Assembly: GCA_964452045.1 (NCBI GenBank) | Contig: CAYVKM010000019.1 | Coordinates: 1 to 51,220 of the forward strand | Source of the DNA: CAYVKM01 sp964452045 | GTDB taxonomy: Bacteria; Calditrichota; Calditrichia; RBG-13-44-9 | DNA: 51,220 nt | Direction of reading: 5' to 3' | Part shown: piece after piece, positions 50,873-51,220 of the stretch | Numbering within the stretch: the stretch's first letter is position 1 | Layout of the letters: every line of letters starts with the position of its first letter | Notes under the pieces: model-generated | What the model was told of the DNA's origin: nothing | The model's database searches: none | The model's input: the letters and a program-made list of their open reading frames with translations, nothing else | Position numbers and translations under genes: made by a program

Positions 50873-51220
50873 CTCAGACAGAATGATGAAAAATACTTGT
50901 ATCGATCAATAAAATCAAGTGTTTATTGTTAATCAGATATAATAATTTCTAAGCCTCAAAATCGCCTTTTCTATGGGAAAATCGGCAACAAGTTCCTGGT
51001 TAAAATCTCAAATCCAATCACTACTGCAAGAACATGAAGTTTAGACAATTATCTTTCATTTTTAATTCTATATACTTCCGAAATTCCATTTCGGATAGAA
51101 TAGCGTCTTTCGTGAAATCAAAGAACTTATAATTGCTTTACCCTTTATCATTTACTAAACTTGGATGCTTATTCCGGGATAGAATTTTGCAGGTATTGCT
51201 CTTCCTGAATAAATATATTT
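50873..51220. other. Right-edge gap with no gene seen
   Basis: 348 bp without a credible ORF on either strand. A 7-bp inverted repeat TCCGAAA/TTTCGGA with a 5-nt loop lies at 51077-51095 but no T-run follows on either strand. The upstream sequence of the sigma-54 activator is AT-rich; I cannot define a promoter. Confidence 0.5.

Noticed and set aside
51077..51095. TCCGAAA/TTTCGGA hairpin as a terminator
   Set aside because: Stem is only 7 bp, and no T-run follows on either strand.
1..51220. CRISPR array, tRNA or rRNA genes, transposase or integron integrase
   Set aside because: I looked for regularly spaced direct repeats, cloverleaf-like structures and DDE/tyrosine-recombinase motifs and saw none. 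The direct repeats here are R elements and 8-nt arrays, not spacer-separated.

Overview
The window looks like a chromosomal segment of an AT-rich, Gram-negative bacterium of the FCB superphylum. A Calditrichota, KSB1 or Marinimicrobia-like lineage is my best guess, but no rRNA or other phylogenetic marker is present to settle it. Three things point this way: a secreted subtilase with a type IX secretion (Por) C-terminal sorting tail, an LptE-type lipoprotein behind a sigma-54 activator, and TAnnTTTG-like promoter boxes. Every gene I can support is on the minus strand, so transcription runs from high to low coordinates. I see no tRNA, rRNA, CRISPR array, transposase or integrase.

Right part (about 35.9-51.2 kb) is compact and core-like. 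In transcription order it holds a sigma-54 (bEBP) regulator, lptE, an acidic TPR protein, a giant S8 protease with FG-GAP and T9SS modules, a CoaE-like kinase whose P-loop lysine is replaced by glutamine, glutamate dehydrogenase with an 11-bp inverted repeat upstream and a terminator downstream, and a two-gene operon of PEP-synthase-like ATP-binding proteins. The second of that pair is fused to a nucleotidyltransferase domain.

Left part (about 0.3-35.8 kb) is an accessory archive of unrelated small stand-alone genes: MDR oxidoreductases, alpha/beta hydrolases, cupins, VOC, DinB, DUF4386, DUF6064, DUF4256, NTF2/SnoaL, UbiA-like, methyltransferase, CPBP, SRPBCC, a kinase and a phosphatase, several of them secreted. 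Between genes in the 7-21 kb stretch (and probably at 34.2 kb) I find sequences with the architecture of integron attC sites. They have complementary RYYYAAC/GTTRRRY-like outer boxes, paired inner arms, and in several a shared inner-arm motif GGCATCAAGCTG. I read this stretch as part of an integron cassette array. It is either a CALIN (attC cluster lacking a nearby integrase) or the distal part of an array whose integrase lies outside the window.

A second, different repeat family (R elements, about 160-260 bp) sits directly 5' of several genes in the same stretch. Junctions contain either an attC-like site or an R element, almost never both. Two R copies carry a perfect TATATTTG promoter box facing the gene, so R elements may be promoter-bearing units that start each block of cassettes.

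The array shows many scars. There is a 5' stump of a third MDR gene, an NTF2 gene broken by a frameshift, and a cassette ORF with an in-frame TGA. In two places a 3'-end fragment of a neighbouring gene is repeated directly, bracketing 1.5-1.9 kb of other genes. A three-gene operon of tiny membrane proteins (58, 63 and 54 aa) with ATGA overlaps is the most novel-looking gene set. The fused PEP-synthase-like/nucleotidyltransferase pair is the most interesting enzyme system.
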